Shown in pieces: positions 33,698-41,681 of a DNA stretch of 49,707 nucleotides; position 1 is the first letter of the stretch, and each line of letters opens with the position of its first letter. The notes under the pieces were generated by a model, which was not told the origin of the DNA, made no database searches, and saw nothing but the letters and a program-made list of their open reading frames with translations. Made by a program: the position numbers and the translations under genes. Origin of the DNA: Nocardioides sp. J54 (lineage in GTDB: Bacteria; Actinomycetota; Actinomycetes; Propionibacteriales; Nocardioidaceae); contig NZ_JAER01000032.1 in NCBI RefSeq assembly GCF_000519005.1, forward strand, positions 1 to 49,707. The letters run 5' to 3'.

Positions 33698-34194
33698 GCC
33701 GGTGCCCGCCGGCTCGGCGCCGGGTCGGCGCTGGCGAGCAGCGGGAGCACCCGTGGCGCGATGAGCACCGACAGCACCATCACGCTGGTGGAGCGGACCA
33801 CCGACGACGACTGGTCGATGCGCACGAGGGTCGCCTGCAGCTCCGGGTGCGAGCGCGTCGCCACCCGGCACAGCACGTCCGAGGACCCTGTCGTCACGTA
33901 GGCCTCCAGCACCTGCGGGATGGCGGCCAGGTCGCGCGCCACCTCGTCGAGCGCGCCCTGCGAGATCTCGAGGGTGACGAACGCCTGCACCTCGTAGCCC
34001 GCGGCCGCGACGTCGATGGTCGGGTCCCAGTCGGCGATCACGCCCGCCTCGCCCATCCGCCGCAACCGGCTCTGCACGGTCGCCCGGGCCACCCGGGTGA
34101 CGCGCGAGAGCTCGAGGTCACCGGCACGGGGGTGCTCGGTCAGCGCGGTCAGCAGGGCGATGTCGACCTGGTCGAGGGTGAGCGGTTCCGGCAT
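33685..34194 (-). CDS. Lrp/AsnC-family transcriptional regulator
   Basis: 169 aa. N-terminal winged helix (LTLDQVDIALLTALTEHPRAGDLELSRVTRVARATVQSRLRRMGEAGVI) and a C-terminal RAM/AsnC ligand domain (VQAFVTLEISQG...VLEAYVTTGSSDVLCRVATRSHPEL). It diverges from the tyrosine catabolic operon and the shared 119-bp gap contains a 13-bp inverted repeat, so it most likely controls hpd-hmgA-fahA, perhaps sensing an aromatic amino acid or 2-oxo acid. Start ATG 34194 has TAGCAT six bases upstream (leaderless). Confidence 0.92.
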   Translation of the reverse strand: MPEPLTLDQVDIALLTALTEHPRAGDLELSRVTRVARATVQSRLRRMGEAGVIADWDPTIDVAAAGYEVQAFVTLEISQGALDEVARDLAAIPQVLEAYVTTGSSDVLCRVATRSHPELQATLVRIDQSSSVVRSTSVMVLSVLIAPRVLPLLASADPAPSRRAPAYRD

Positions 34195-34200
34195 CCTGTG

Positions 34201-34206
34201 ATGCTA
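34201..34206 (-). promoter_or_regulatory. -10 box of the leaderless AsnC-family gene
   Basis: TAGCAT on the minus strand, six bases before ATG 34194 and directly beside the left arm of the inverted repeat at 34209. Confidence 0.5.
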
Positions 34207-34208
34207 GC

Positions 34209-34258
34209 CAGATTGACCAGTCGAAGCACCCTCGACCTAGGCAGAACTGGCCAACCTG
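34209..34258. promoter_or_regulatory. Probable AsnC/Lrp operator in the divergent hpd region
   Basis: CAGATTGACCAGT (34209-34221) and ACTGGCCAACCTG (34246-34258) pair as an inverted repeat, 11 of 13 positions matching, with centres 37 bp apart (about 3.5 helical turns). Lrp-type regulators typically bind several such sites wrapped around an oligomer. Confidence 0.55.
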
Positions 34259-34278
34259 ACGACCTCGTGGTGCGCAGG

Positions 34279-34307
34279 TTGTGAGCCCCGGGCGGGACTG
34301 TTGTGCT
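34279..34307 (+). promoter_or_regulatory. Promoter of the hpd operon, probably leaderless
   Basis: TTGTGA (34279-34284), 17 bases, TGTGCT (34302-34307), then six bases to ATG 34314. Confidence 0.5.
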
Positions 34308-34313
34308 GCTCAC

Positions 34314-35519
34314 ATGTCCCTCCAGGAGACCCTGACCAACGAGGAGCGGCTCGCCGAGCTCGACCTCGACACGCTCAAGCAGCTCGTCGGCCTCGTCGAG
34401 TACGACGACCACGCGGACCCGTTCCCGGTGACCGGCTGGGACGCCGCGGTGTGGGCGGTCGGCAACGCCACCCAGTCGGCGCACTTCTTCATGTCCGCCT
34501 TCGGCATGGAGTTGGTGGCCTACTCCGGCCCCGAGACCGGCAACCGCGACCACATGGCCTACGTGCTCAAGTCGGGCGCCGTCCGGTTCGTGCTCAAGGG
34601 CGGCGTCGACCCGCGCAGCACCCTGCTCGACCACCACCGCAAGCACGGCGACGGCATCATCGACATCGCGCTCGAGGTCCCCGACGTCGACAAGTGCATC
34701 GAGCACGCCCGATCGGTCGGCGCGACCGTCCTCGAGGAGCCGCACGACGTCTCCGACGAGCACGGCACCGTGCGCGTCGCGGCGATCGCGACGTACGGCG
34801 ACACCCGGCACAGCCTCGTCGACCGCAGCCGGTACGACGGCCCGTACCTGCCCGGCTACGTCGCCCGTACCTCCACCTTCGTCAAGCGGGACGGCGCGCC
34901 GAAGCGGCTGTTCCAGGCCCTCGACCACATCGTCGGCAACGTCGAGCTCGGCAAGATGGACGACTGGGTCGAGTTCTACCGCAAGGTCATGGGCTTCACG
35001 AACATGGCCGAGTTCATCGGCGACGACATCGCGACCGACTACTCGGCGCTGATGTCGAAGGTCGTCGCCAACGGCAACCACCGCGTGAAGTTCCCGCTCA
35101 ACGAGCCGGCGATCGCGAAGAAGAAGTCGCAGATCGACGAGTACCTCGAGTTCTACGACGGCCCCGGTGCGCAGCACCTCGCACTGGCGACCAACGACAT
35201 CCTGGAGACCGTCGACCGCCTGCGCGCCGAGGGCATCGAGTTCCTCGCCACGCCGGACTCCTACTACGAGGACCCCGAGCTGCGGGCGCGCATCGGCGAG
35301 GTGCGGGTGCCCGTCGAGGAGCTGCAGAAGCGCGGCATCCTCGTCGACCGCGACGAGGACGGCTACCTGCTGCAGATCTTCACCAAGCCGATCGGCGACC
35401 GTCCGACCGTCTTCTTCGAGTTCATCGAGCGGCACGGCTCGCTGGGCTTCGGCAAGGGCAACTTCAAGGCGCTCTTCGAGGCCATCGAGCGCGAGCAGGC
35501 GCGCCGCGGCAACTTCTGA
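34314..35519 (+). CDS. hpd: 4-hydroxyphenylpyruvate dioxygenase
   Basis: 401 aa vicinal-oxygen-chelate enzyme that converts 4-hydroxyphenylpyruvate to homogentisate. The iron-binding triad is visible: His205 (ALDHIVGNV), His288 (GAQHLALAT) and Glu369 (FFEFIER). The C-terminal helix region GSLGFGKGNFKALFEAIEREQARRGN is the classical HPPD ending. It is the first gene of the tyrosine catabolic operon; hmgA follows after 30 bp. ATG 34314 is preferred over an in-frame start at 34281 because it matches the family N-terminus and lies six bases after a -10 box. Confidence 0.97.
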   Translation: MSLQETLTNEERLAELDLDTLKQLVGLVEYDDHADPFPVTGWDAAVWAVGNATQSAHFFMSAFGMELVAYSGPETGNRDHMAYVLKSGAVRFVLKGGVDPRSTLLDHHRKHGDGIIDIALEVPDVDKCIEHARSVGATVLEEPHDVSDEHGTVRVAAIATYGDTRHSLVDRSRYDGPYLPGYVARTSTFVKRDGAPKRLFQALDHIVGNVELGKMDDWVEFYRKVMGFTNMAEFIGDDIATDYSALMSKVVANGNHRVKFPLNEPAIAKKKSQIDEYLEFYDGPGAQHLALATNDILETVDRLRAEGIEFLATPDSYYEDPELRARIGEVRVPVEELQKRGILVDRDEDGYLLQIFTKPIGDRPTVFFEFIERHGSLGFGKGNFKALFEAIEREQARRGNF

Positions 35520-35549
35520 GCCGCGACAACTTCGAGTCGAGGACGCGAC

Positions 35550-36803
35550 ATGGCGCACTACCAGCGGATCGGCGACGTACCGCCGAAGCGGCACACCCAG
35601 CACCGGGCGGAGGACGGCACCCTCTACTTCGAGGAGCTGATGGGCGAGGAGGGCTTCTCCTCCGACTCCTCGCTGCTCTACCACCGCCACCTGCCGTCGG
35701 CGGTCGTGGAGGCGCGGGAGTGGGACCTGCCCGACCAGGCGACCACCCCCAACCACCCGCTGGTGCCGCGCCACCTGGCGCTGCACGACCTCTTCCCCGG
35801 TGACGACTGGACGTCGGTGGACGCCGTGACGGGGCGCCGGCTGGTGCTCGGCAACGGTGACGTGCGGATCTCCTACGCCGTGTGCGGGGCGCCCTCCCCG
35901 CTCTACCGCAACGGCATCGGCGACGAGTGCGTGTACGTCGAGTCCGGCACCGCGCTGGTCGAGACGGTCTTCGGCGCCCTCGAGGTCGGCCAGGGCGACT
36001 ACGTCATCCTGCCGCGCGCCACGACGCACCGCTGGGTGCCGACGGGCCGGGACCCGCTGCGCGTCTACGCGATCGAGGCGAACAGCCACATCACCCCGCC
36101 GAAGCGCTACCTGTCGCGGTTCGGGCAGCTGCTCGAGCACGCGCCGTACTGCGAGCGCGACCTGCGCACGCCGTCCGCGCCGCTGCTGGCCGACGCCGGC
36201 ACCGCGGGGCCGGTGGAGGTCTTCATCAAGCACCGAGGCCCCGGCGCGAACGGGCTGGCCGGCACGGTGCACGTCGTGCCCCAGCACCCGTTCGACGTCG
36301 TCGGCTGGGACGGCTGCCTCTACCCGTACGTCTTCAACATCGCCGACTTCGAGCCGATCACCGGCCGCGTGCACCAGCCGCCGCCGGTGCACCAGGTCTT
36401 CGAGGGCCACAACTTCGTGATCTGCAACTTCGTGCCGCGCAAGGTGGACTACCACCCGCTGTCGATCCCGGTGCCCTACTACCACTCGAACGTCGACTCC
36501 GACGAGGTGATGTTCTACGTCGGCGGCGACTACGAGGCGCGCAAGGGCTCCGGCATCGGGCCGGGCTCGATCAGCCTCCACCCGGGCGGGCACGCGCACG
36601 GCCCGCAGCCGGGCGCCTACGAGCGGTCGATCGGCGTGGAGTTCTTCGACGAGCTCGCCGTCATGGTCGACACCTTCCGCCCGCTGGAGCTCGGCGAGGG
36701 CGGCCTCGCCTGCGACGACGGCGTCTACGTGACGTCGTGGGTGCGCAACGACACGAGCACAGACGCCAGCACAGACACCAGCAACGGTGGGGGTGCGTCG
36801 TGA
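35550..36803 (+). CDS. hmgA: Homogentisate 1,2-dioxygenase
   Basis: 417 aa cupin enzyme that opens the homogentisate ring to 4-maleylacetoacetate. Recognisable blocks are CNFVPRKVDYHPLSIPVPYYHSNVDSDEVMFYVGG (containing the iron-binding His and Glu) and SISLHPGGHAHGPQPGAYE (third ligand His). The C-terminal tail TSTDASTDTSNGGGAS is a low-complexity addition. The stop overlaps the next start as GTGA, so the unknown gene is translationally coupled to hmgA. Confidence 0.97.
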   Translation: MAHYQRIGDVPPKRHTQHRAEDGTLYFEELMGEEGFSSDSSLLYHRHLPSAVVEAREWDLPDQATTPNHPLVPRHLALHDLFPGDDWTSVDAVTGRRLVLGNGDVRISYAVCGAPSPLYRNGIGDECVYVESGTALVETVFGALEVGQGDYVILPRATTHRWVPTGRDPLRVYAIEANSHITPPKRYLSRFGQLLEHAPYCERDLRTPSAPLLADAGTAGPVEVFIKHRGPGANGLAGTVHVVPQHPFDVVGWDGCLYPYVFNIADFEPITGRVHQPPPVHQVFEGHNFVICNFVPRKVDYHPLSIPVPYYHSNVDSDEVMFYVGGDYEARKGSGIGPGSISLHPGGHAHGPQPGAYERSIGVEFFDELAVMVDTFRPLELGEGGLACDDGVYVTSWVRNDTSTDASTDTSNGGGAS

Positions 36804-37681
36804 CCTTCCCGCTGCTGCTCGACGACGCCGCGATCTTCCCGCCGGGCAACCTGCCCCTGCCCGACGCGGTCCGCGCCCACCTCGCCCACGGCGTCGCGCC
36901 GTACGCCGACCTGCTCGGCCCGCTGGTCGTCGCGCTCGCCGACCTCCCGGCCCTGGCCGAGACGACCGCCGACCTGCCCGCCGGCAGCATCGCGGTCAGC
37001 GTCACCGTCCCCTCCCCCGCGGTCGTGGCCGCTGCCGTGGAGCGGGCGCGCGGCATCCGCGCCGTCCGGCTGGCCGCGCTCGAGGTGGCCGTACCGGAGG
37101 GGGTGGCCGCCGGGGACGTCATCCCCGCGCTGGACGCCGCCCTGGGCGGACCTGACCGACGAAGCTCACACCTGACCGACGAAACTTCGTCGGTCAAGGA
37201 GGAGTTTCGCCGGTCGACCGGCGAAACTCTCCCGACGACCTACGTCGAGCTCCCTCGTGACGAGCGCCGCCCGGCGCTGGTCGCGGCGCTGGCCGGCACG
37301 GCGCACCACGCCAAGCTGCGCACCGGCGGGGTGCGGGCCGAGATGTACCCCGACGAGACCGAGCTGGCGGACGCGGTCGTGATGCTGGTGCGCGGCGGCG
37401 TGCCGTTCAAGGCGACCGCCGGGCTGCACCACGCGGTGCGCAACACCGACCCGGAGACGGGGTTCGAGCAGCACGGCTTCCTCAACCTGCTCGCCGCCAC
37501 CGACGCCGCTGCCCAGGGCGCCGGTGCCGACGCGGTGGCCGCCGTCCTCGCCGAGCGCGACCCCCACAAGCTGCCGGACCGGCCCCGGCCCACGCTCCTC
37601 GGCTCCATCGGCACCTGCTCGATCACCGAGCCGGTCGACGAGCTGACCGACCTCGGCCTGCTCCCGGAGGTGGTCCGATGA
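36800..37681 (+). CDS. Uncharacterised protein in the homogentisate operon; candidate for the isomerase step
   Basis: 293 aa, coupled by 4-bp overlaps to hmgA (GTGA) and fahA (ATGA). I recognise no named family. The C-terminal part looks enzyme-like and conserved: AKLRTGGVRAEMYPDETELADAVVMLVRGG, then PFKATAGLHHAVRN and HGFLNLLAA, with Lys173, Lys204, His210, His211 and His225 as possible catalytic residues. In the pathway the step between HmgA and FahA is maleylacetoacetate isomerisation, usually by a glutathione-dependent MaiA; actinobacteria use mycothiol instead and no MaiA-like gene is in this operon. Assignment to that step is inference from position only. Residues about 117-146 (GPDRRSSHLTDETSS onward) are encoded by palindromic repeat DNA and look inserted. 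Confidence 0.7.
   Translation: MTFPLLLDDAAIFPPGNLPLPDAVRAHLAHGVAPYADLLGPLVVALADLPALAETTADLPAGSIAVSVTVPSPAVVAAAVERARGIRAVRLAALEVAVPEGVAAGDVIPALDAALGGPDRRSSHLTDETSSVKEEFRRSTGETLPTTYVELPRDERRPALVAALAGTAHHAKLRTGGVRAEMYPDETELADAVVMLVRGGVPFKATAGLHHAVRNTDPETGFEQHGFLNLLAATDAAAQGAGADAVAAVLAERDPHKLPDRPRPTLLGSIGTCSITEPVDELTDLGLLPEVVR
37154..37229. repeat. Palindromic repeat element inserted in frame in a coding sequence
   Basis: Copies of a 14-bp motif GACCGRCGAAACTC-like occur at 37154-37167 and, within palindromes, at 37174-37195 (GACCGACGAA-AC-TTCGTCGGTC) and 37202-37229 (a perfect 28-bp palindrome, half-site GAGTTTCGCCGGTC). The first two copies are 20 bp apart. The element keeps the reading frame open. 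Confidence 0.85.
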
Positions 37682-38832
37682 GCAGCCCTGCCCCTGCCAG
37701 CGCCACCGGCACCGGTCCCGACCTGTTCGGCCCGGCCAACCTGCCCTACGGGATCTACTCCGTCGACGGCTCGCAGCCGCGCGCCTGCACCCGCCTCGGC
37801 GACTACGTCATCGACCTGGGCCGGCTGCTCGGCGACCCCGTGCTCGAGCAGCCGACGCTCGACGCCTTCCTCGCCCAGGGCCGCCGGCGCTGGGACGAGG
37901 TGCGCGGCGCGATCACCGAGGCGCTGTCCGGTGGCCTGCCGGCCGACGGCGTGCACCCGGTCGCGGACGTCGTGCTGCACCTGCCGTTCACGGTCGCCGA
38001 CTACGTCGACTTCTACGCCTCCGAGCACCACGCGTCGAACCTCGGTCGGCTGTTCCGCCCGGACAACCCGAACCCGCTGCTGCCGAACTGGAAGCACCTC
38101 CCGGTCAGCTACACCGGCCGCGCGGCGTCGGTCGTCGTCTCCGGCACCGAGGTCGTCCGCCCCTGCGGGCAGCGGATGCCGGCCGGCGCCGAGGTGCCGG
38201 CCTTCGGCCCGTCCACGCGCCTCGACATCGAGGCCGAGCTCGGCTTCGTGGTCGGGGTCGGCAACGAGATGGGTACGCCGATCGCCGCCGCCGACGCCGA
38301 GGAGCACCTCTTCGGCGTGGTGCTCTTCAACGACTGGTCCGCACGCGACATCCAGGCGTGGGAGTACGTCCCGCTCGGCCCGCACCTGGGCAAGTCCTTC
38401 GCGTCCACCATCTCCCCGTGGGTGGTGCCGATGGCCGCGCTCGAGGCCGCCCGCGTCGACACCCCGGTGCAGGACCCGCCGGTGCTGCCGTACCTCGCGA
38501 TGGACCGTCCCTGGGGGCTGGACATCGAGCTCGAGGTCGAGTGGAACGGCGAGGTCGTCAGCCGGCCGCCGTACTCCTCGATGTACTGGTCGCCCGCGCA
38601 GATGCTGGCGCACCTGACCGTCAACGGCGCCCCGACCCGCACCGGCGACCTGTTCGCCTCCGGCACGATCTCCGGCCCCCAGCCGGACCAGGTCGGCTCG
38701 TTCATCGAGCGCGGCGGCGGCTTCCTCGAGGACGGCGACGAGGTCGTCCTGCGGGCCACCGCCCCCGGCGTCGACGGCACCCGGATCGGCTTCGGCGAGT
38801 GCCGCGGCCGGATCGCGAAGGCGCGCCCGTGA
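37678..38832 (+). CDS. fahA: Fumarylacetoacetase
   Basis: 384 aa, hydrolyses fumarylacetoacetate to fumarate and acetoacetate. Family features are DFYASEHHASNLGRLFRP (catalytic His region), LDIEAELGFVVGVGN with the metal-binding glutamates, LFNDWSARDIQAWEYVPLGPHLGKSFA (metal-binding Asp) and the C-terminal GSFIERGGGFLEDGDEVVLRATA. The length is shorter than the eukaryotic enzyme (about 420) but normal for bacteria. It starts inside the stop of the uncharacterised gene and ends one repeat tract before the amino-acid dehydrogenase gene. Confidence 0.95.
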   Translation: MSSPAPASATGTGPDLFGPANLPYGIYSVDGSQPRACTRLGDYVIDLGRLLGDPVLEQPTLDAFLAQGRRRWDEVRGAITEALSGGLPADGVHPVADVVLHLPFTVADYVDFYASEHHASNLGRLFRPDNPNPLLPNWKHLPVSYTGRAASVVVSGTEVVRPCGQRMPAGAEVPAFGPSTRLDIEAELGFVVGVGNEMGTPIAAADAEEHLFGVVLFNDWSARDIQAWEYVPLGPHLGKSFASTISPWVVPMAALEAARVDTPVQDPPVLPYLAMDRPWGLDIELEVEWNGEVVSRPPYSSMYWSPAQMLAHLTVNGAPTRTGDLFASGTISGPQPDQVGSFIERGGGFLEDGDEVVLRATAPGVDGTRIGFGECRGRIAKARP

Positions 38833-38844
38833 CCGCTACCGCGA

Positions 38845-38894
38845 CCACCACCAGCACCACCCCCACCACCACCCCCACCACCACCCCTTCCACC
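38845..38894 (+). repeat. ACC/CCCACC low-complexity tract
   Basis: A C/A-rich tract of imperfect ACC and CCCACC repeats fills the gap between fahA and the dehydrogenase start. If translated from GTG 38829 it would give a Thr/Pro-rich tail (TTTSTTPTTTPTTTPST) on the dehydrogenase. Confidence 0.7.
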
Positions 38895-38909
38895 AGGCGA
38901 GGACCCGAC

Positions 38910-40148
38910 ATGAAGAACCTGCTCGAGCGCTTCGAGGCCCGACCGCCGGAGATCGTCTTCGAGTGGCACGACCCCGAGACCGAGGCCAAGGGCTGGGCGG
39001 TCATCAACTCGCTGCGCGGCGGCGCGGCCGGCGGCGGCACCCGGATGCGCGCCGGGCTGGACCGCAACGAGGTCGAGTCGCTGGCCAAGACCATGGAGGT
39101 GAAGTTCACCGTCTCCGGACCCGCGATCGGCGGCGCCAAGTCGGGCATCGACTTCGACCCGACCGACCCGCGCCGCGAGGGCGTGCTGGCGCGCTGGTTC
39201 AAGGCGGTCACCCCGCTGCTCAAGACCTACTACGGCACCGGCGGCGACCTCAACGTCGACGAGCTGCACGACGTCATCCCGCTGACCGAGCGCCACGGCC
39301 TGTGGCATCCGCAGGAGGGCATCGTCAACGGCCACTTCGCCGCCGACGAGCGCGAGCTGGTGCAGCGCGTCGGCATGCTGCGGCTCGGCGTCTCCAAGGT
39401 CGTCGAGGACCCGCGCTACACGCCGAACCGCGACGCGAAGTACACGATCGCCGACCTGGTCACCGGCTGGGGCGTCGCCGAGTCCGTCGTGCACTACTAC
39501 GCGACGTACGGCGCCGCGGCCGGCCAGTCGCTCGAGGGCAAGCGCGTCATCGTGCAGGGCTGGGGCAACGTCGGCTCCGCAGCGGCCTACTACCTCGCCC
39601 AGGCCGGCGCCCGCGTCGTCGGCATCATCGACCGCAACGGGGGGCTGATGAACCCCGACGGCTTCACCCGCGACGAGGTGCACGCGCTCTTCCTCGGCAA
39701 GGCGGGCAACACCCTGCGGGCCGAGGGCCTGGTGCCCTTCGAGGAGCTCGACGACCGGATCTGGGACATGGGTGCGGAGATCTTCCTGCCCTGCGCGGCG
39801 TCGCGGCTGGTCACGGCCGAGCACGTGAAGCGGCTGGTCTCCGGCGGGCTCGAGCTGATCTCGGCCGGCGCCAACGTGCCCTTCGCGGACCCGGAGATCT
39901 TCTACGGCCCGACCTACGAGTTCGCCGACCAGCACGTCGCGGTGATCCCCGACTTCATCGCCAACTGCGGCATGGCCCGGACCTTCACGCTGCTGATGGA
40001 GGGCATCGGCGAGGTCTCCGACGAGCTGATCCTCGGCGACGTGTCCCGCACCATCCGCACCGCGCTGGAGAAGTGCCACGAGCGCTCGGCGCACCCGACC
40101 CTGGTCGCCGCGACGGCGCTGGAGATCGCGCTCGACCAGCTGGTCTGA
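38910..40148 (+). CDS. Glu/Leu/Phe/Val dehydrogenase-family amino-acid dehydrogenase
   Basis: 412 aa. Contains the dimerisation/catalytic region GGAAGGGTRMRAGLDRNEVESLAKTMEVKFTVSGPAIGGAKSGIDFDP, with catalytic lysines in the MEVKF and GGAKSGI segments, YGTGGDLNVDE, and the NAD-binding VIVQGWGNVGSAAAYYLAQAGARVVGIID. The family interconverts an amino acid and its 2-oxo acid. Placed last in a tyrosine operon, it may deaminate tyrosine or phenylalanine to feed hpd; that role is inference, since glutamate or branched-chain substrates cannot be excluded. The ATG at 38910 has GAGG eight bases upstream; GTG 38829, overlapping the fahA stop as GTGA, would add a 27-residue Thr/Pro-rich tail. Confidence 0.88.
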   Translation: MKNLLERFEARPPEIVFEWHDPETEAKGWAVINSLRGGAAGGGTRMRAGLDRNEVESLAKTMEVKFTVSGPAIGGAKSGIDFDPTDPRREGVLARWFKAVTPLLKTYYGTGGDLNVDELHDVIPLTERHGLWHPQEGIVNGHFAADERELVQRVGMLRLGVSKVVEDPRYTPNRDAKYTIADLVTGWGVAESVVHYYATYGAAAGQSLEGKRVIVQGWGNVGSAAAYYLAQAGARVVGIIDRNGGLMNPDGFTRDEVHALFLGKAGNTLRAEGLVPFEELDDRIWDMGAEIFLPCAASRLVTAEHVKRLVSGGLELISAGANVPFADPEIFYGPTYEFADQHVAVIPDFIANCGMARTFTLLMEGIGEVSDELILGDVSRTIRTALEKCHERSAHPTLVAATALEIALDQLV

Positions 40149-40252
40149 CCGGGGCATGGTCAGCGCGGGGCTCGCCTTCTATCGTGGGCCCCCGAGCGGC
40201 GACGCGTGGACCGTCCCAGCCCGGGACGGGGCGCCGCAGCTGAGGGGAACCG

Positions 40253-41569
40253 ATGGACATGGCCGACGACGACCTCCGCCCGCCGACCGACGAGACCGCC
40301 ACCAGCGGCCCGGGAGCCGAGCGCGGGTCGCCCCTGACCGACCCGCGGCCGCGCGAGCCGCTCACGGACCCGCTCGACCCCGCCGACCTGGCCGACCCGG
40401 CCGCCCCGGTGGGGACCGCTGCCCCGGGCGACCCCGCCGAGGAACCGGCCGACACCGCCCCCACGGTGGAGTCGCGCTCGCTGCGCGAGTCGTGGCCGCT
40501 GTCGACGGCCGTGAACGGCGCGGGCTCCTCCGCCCCGTCGACCGCGCAGTCCGAGGACGACGCGACCGGCGCGCCGTCGTACGAGCGACCGGTGGCGGAC
40601 GAGCCGACCGTCCCGGACAGCACCACGCTGCCGTCGGCGCAGACCTTCCAGGACCTGATCGCGCTGCGCCGCGAGGCCGAGGAGTCCGCGGCCGCCGCGC
40701 TGCACGAGCGGCGTGAGGCCACCAGCCAGGCGTCGCGGATCATCGAGGAGGCGATGCGGGCCTCCGAGGCGCTGCAGGGCGAGGCGCTGCGCGACCTCGA
40801 GCAGCGCAAGACCGCCGCCGAGGCCGAGGCCGCCGCGATCCTCGAGCAGGCCCGCGCCGAGGCGGCCGAGATCGTGCGCGCCAGCGAGGACGACGTCCGC
40901 GAGGCGCAGCGCCTGCGCGCCGAGGCCGCCGCCGAGCGCGAGCGGATCAACGGCGAGCTGGAGCGGATCCGTCGTACCGCCCAGGAGGAGCTGTTCGCCG
41001 AGGCCAACCGCCACGCAGCGCGGATGGACGAGATCCGGACCCGCGTCCTGCACGGCGTCGAGGCGATCACCGAGGGCCTGCGCGGTCCGGCGTACGACGC
41101 CGCGCCGTCCTTCCGCACCCACGTCGCGCCCGAGCCGGCCCGCGCCGGGCTCCCGCCCGTCGTGGAGGCACAGCCGGACCCGGCGCCGGCCCCGAGTCCC
41201 GAGCCGACCGTCGAGACCCCCGAGCCCCAGCGCGTGTCCTTCTTCGACCCGCCGGCCGCCGACCCCGCCCCGGCGGCACCGGCAGCCTCGTCGGCCCCGT
41301 CGGCCGAGGCGCCGCCGGCTGAGGAGGCCGTCGGCACCGGCCCGACCACGGCGAGCCACGCGGCGGATCCGGCCGAGGACGGCGGCTTCGCCGGCTACGG
41401 CAACGGCTCGACCCCCGGCTTCGTCTCGCCCCCGCCCGGCATCCCGGCCGACGCCCCCATCACGCCGTACCGCCCCGACGGCTCCTCCCCCACGGCGGCC
41501 TCCCCCACCCCCGACCCCGCCGACGAGCCCCCCGTGCGCAAGCGCGGCTGGCGCAGCCGCCGCTCCTGA
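40253..41569 (+). CDS. Coiled-coil protein, DivIVA-like, with disordered flanks
   Basis: 438 aa. Acidic, disordered N-terminus (about 1-120), a long charged coiled coil (about 125-280: LIALRREAEESAAAALHERREATSQASRIIEE through RLRAEAAAERERINGELERIRR), and a Pro/Ala-rich C-terminus ending in the basic tail VRKRGWRSRRS. The coil has the Ala/Glu-rich composition of DivIVA/Wag31-like and SepIVA-like actinobacterial proteins, but the conserved DivIVA N-terminal membrane-binding motif is absent, so this is only a resemblance. ATG 40253 has GAGGGG five bases upstream. A likely -10 (TATCGT at 40180) gives a leader of about 65 bases. Single gene. Confidence 0.75.
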   Translation: MDMADDDLRPPTDETATSGPGAERGSPLTDPRPREPLTDPLDPADLADPAAPVGTAAPGDPAEEPADTAPTVESRSLRESWPLSTAVNGAGSSAPSTAQSEDDATGAPSYERPVADEPTVPDSTTLPSAQTFQDLIALRREAEESAAAALHERREATSQASRIIEEAMRASEALQGEALRDLEQRKTAAEAEAAAILEQARAEAAEIVRASEDDVREAQRLRAEAAAERERINGELERIRRTAQEELFAEANRHAARMDEIRTRVLHGVEAITEGLRGPAYDAAPSFRTHVAPEPARAGLPPVVEAQPDPAPAPSPEPTVETPEPQRVSFFDPPAADPAPAAPAASSAPSAEAPPAEEAVGTGPTTASHAADPAEDGGFAGYGNGSTPGFVSPPPGIPADAPITPYRPDGSSPTAASPTPDPADEPPVRKRGWRSRRS

Positions 41570-41584
41570 CCCTGTGGACGAGCT

Positions 41585-41651
41585 GCGGTAGTCCCGGGTC
41601 AAGAGCACCCTCGACCGGCGTGTCCCGGTGCCTTTGACCCGGGACTACCGC
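41585..41651. repeat. Long hairpin element 1
   Basis: 67 bp. Outer arms GCGGTAGTCCCGGGTCAA and TTGACCCGGGACTACCGC pair perfectly over 18 bp; inside, GCACC pairs with GGTGC around a loop containing CTCGACCGGCGTGTC. It lies 15 bp past the coiled-coil gene stop and may act as its terminator. Confidence 0.85.
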
Positions 41652-41681
41652 CCTTGTCTGACGATCTCCGGGCCCGTTCCG

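Noticed and set aside
37154..37229. Transcription terminator inside the uncharacterised gene
   Set aside because: The palindromes could fold in RNA, but the frame stays open, fahA follows with an ATGA overlap and the operon would be interrupted; insertion of a repeat explains it better.
40253..41569. True DivIVA/Wag31
   Set aside because: The conserved N-terminal DivIVA motif is absent and the N-terminus is disordered; only the coiled-coil composition is similar.
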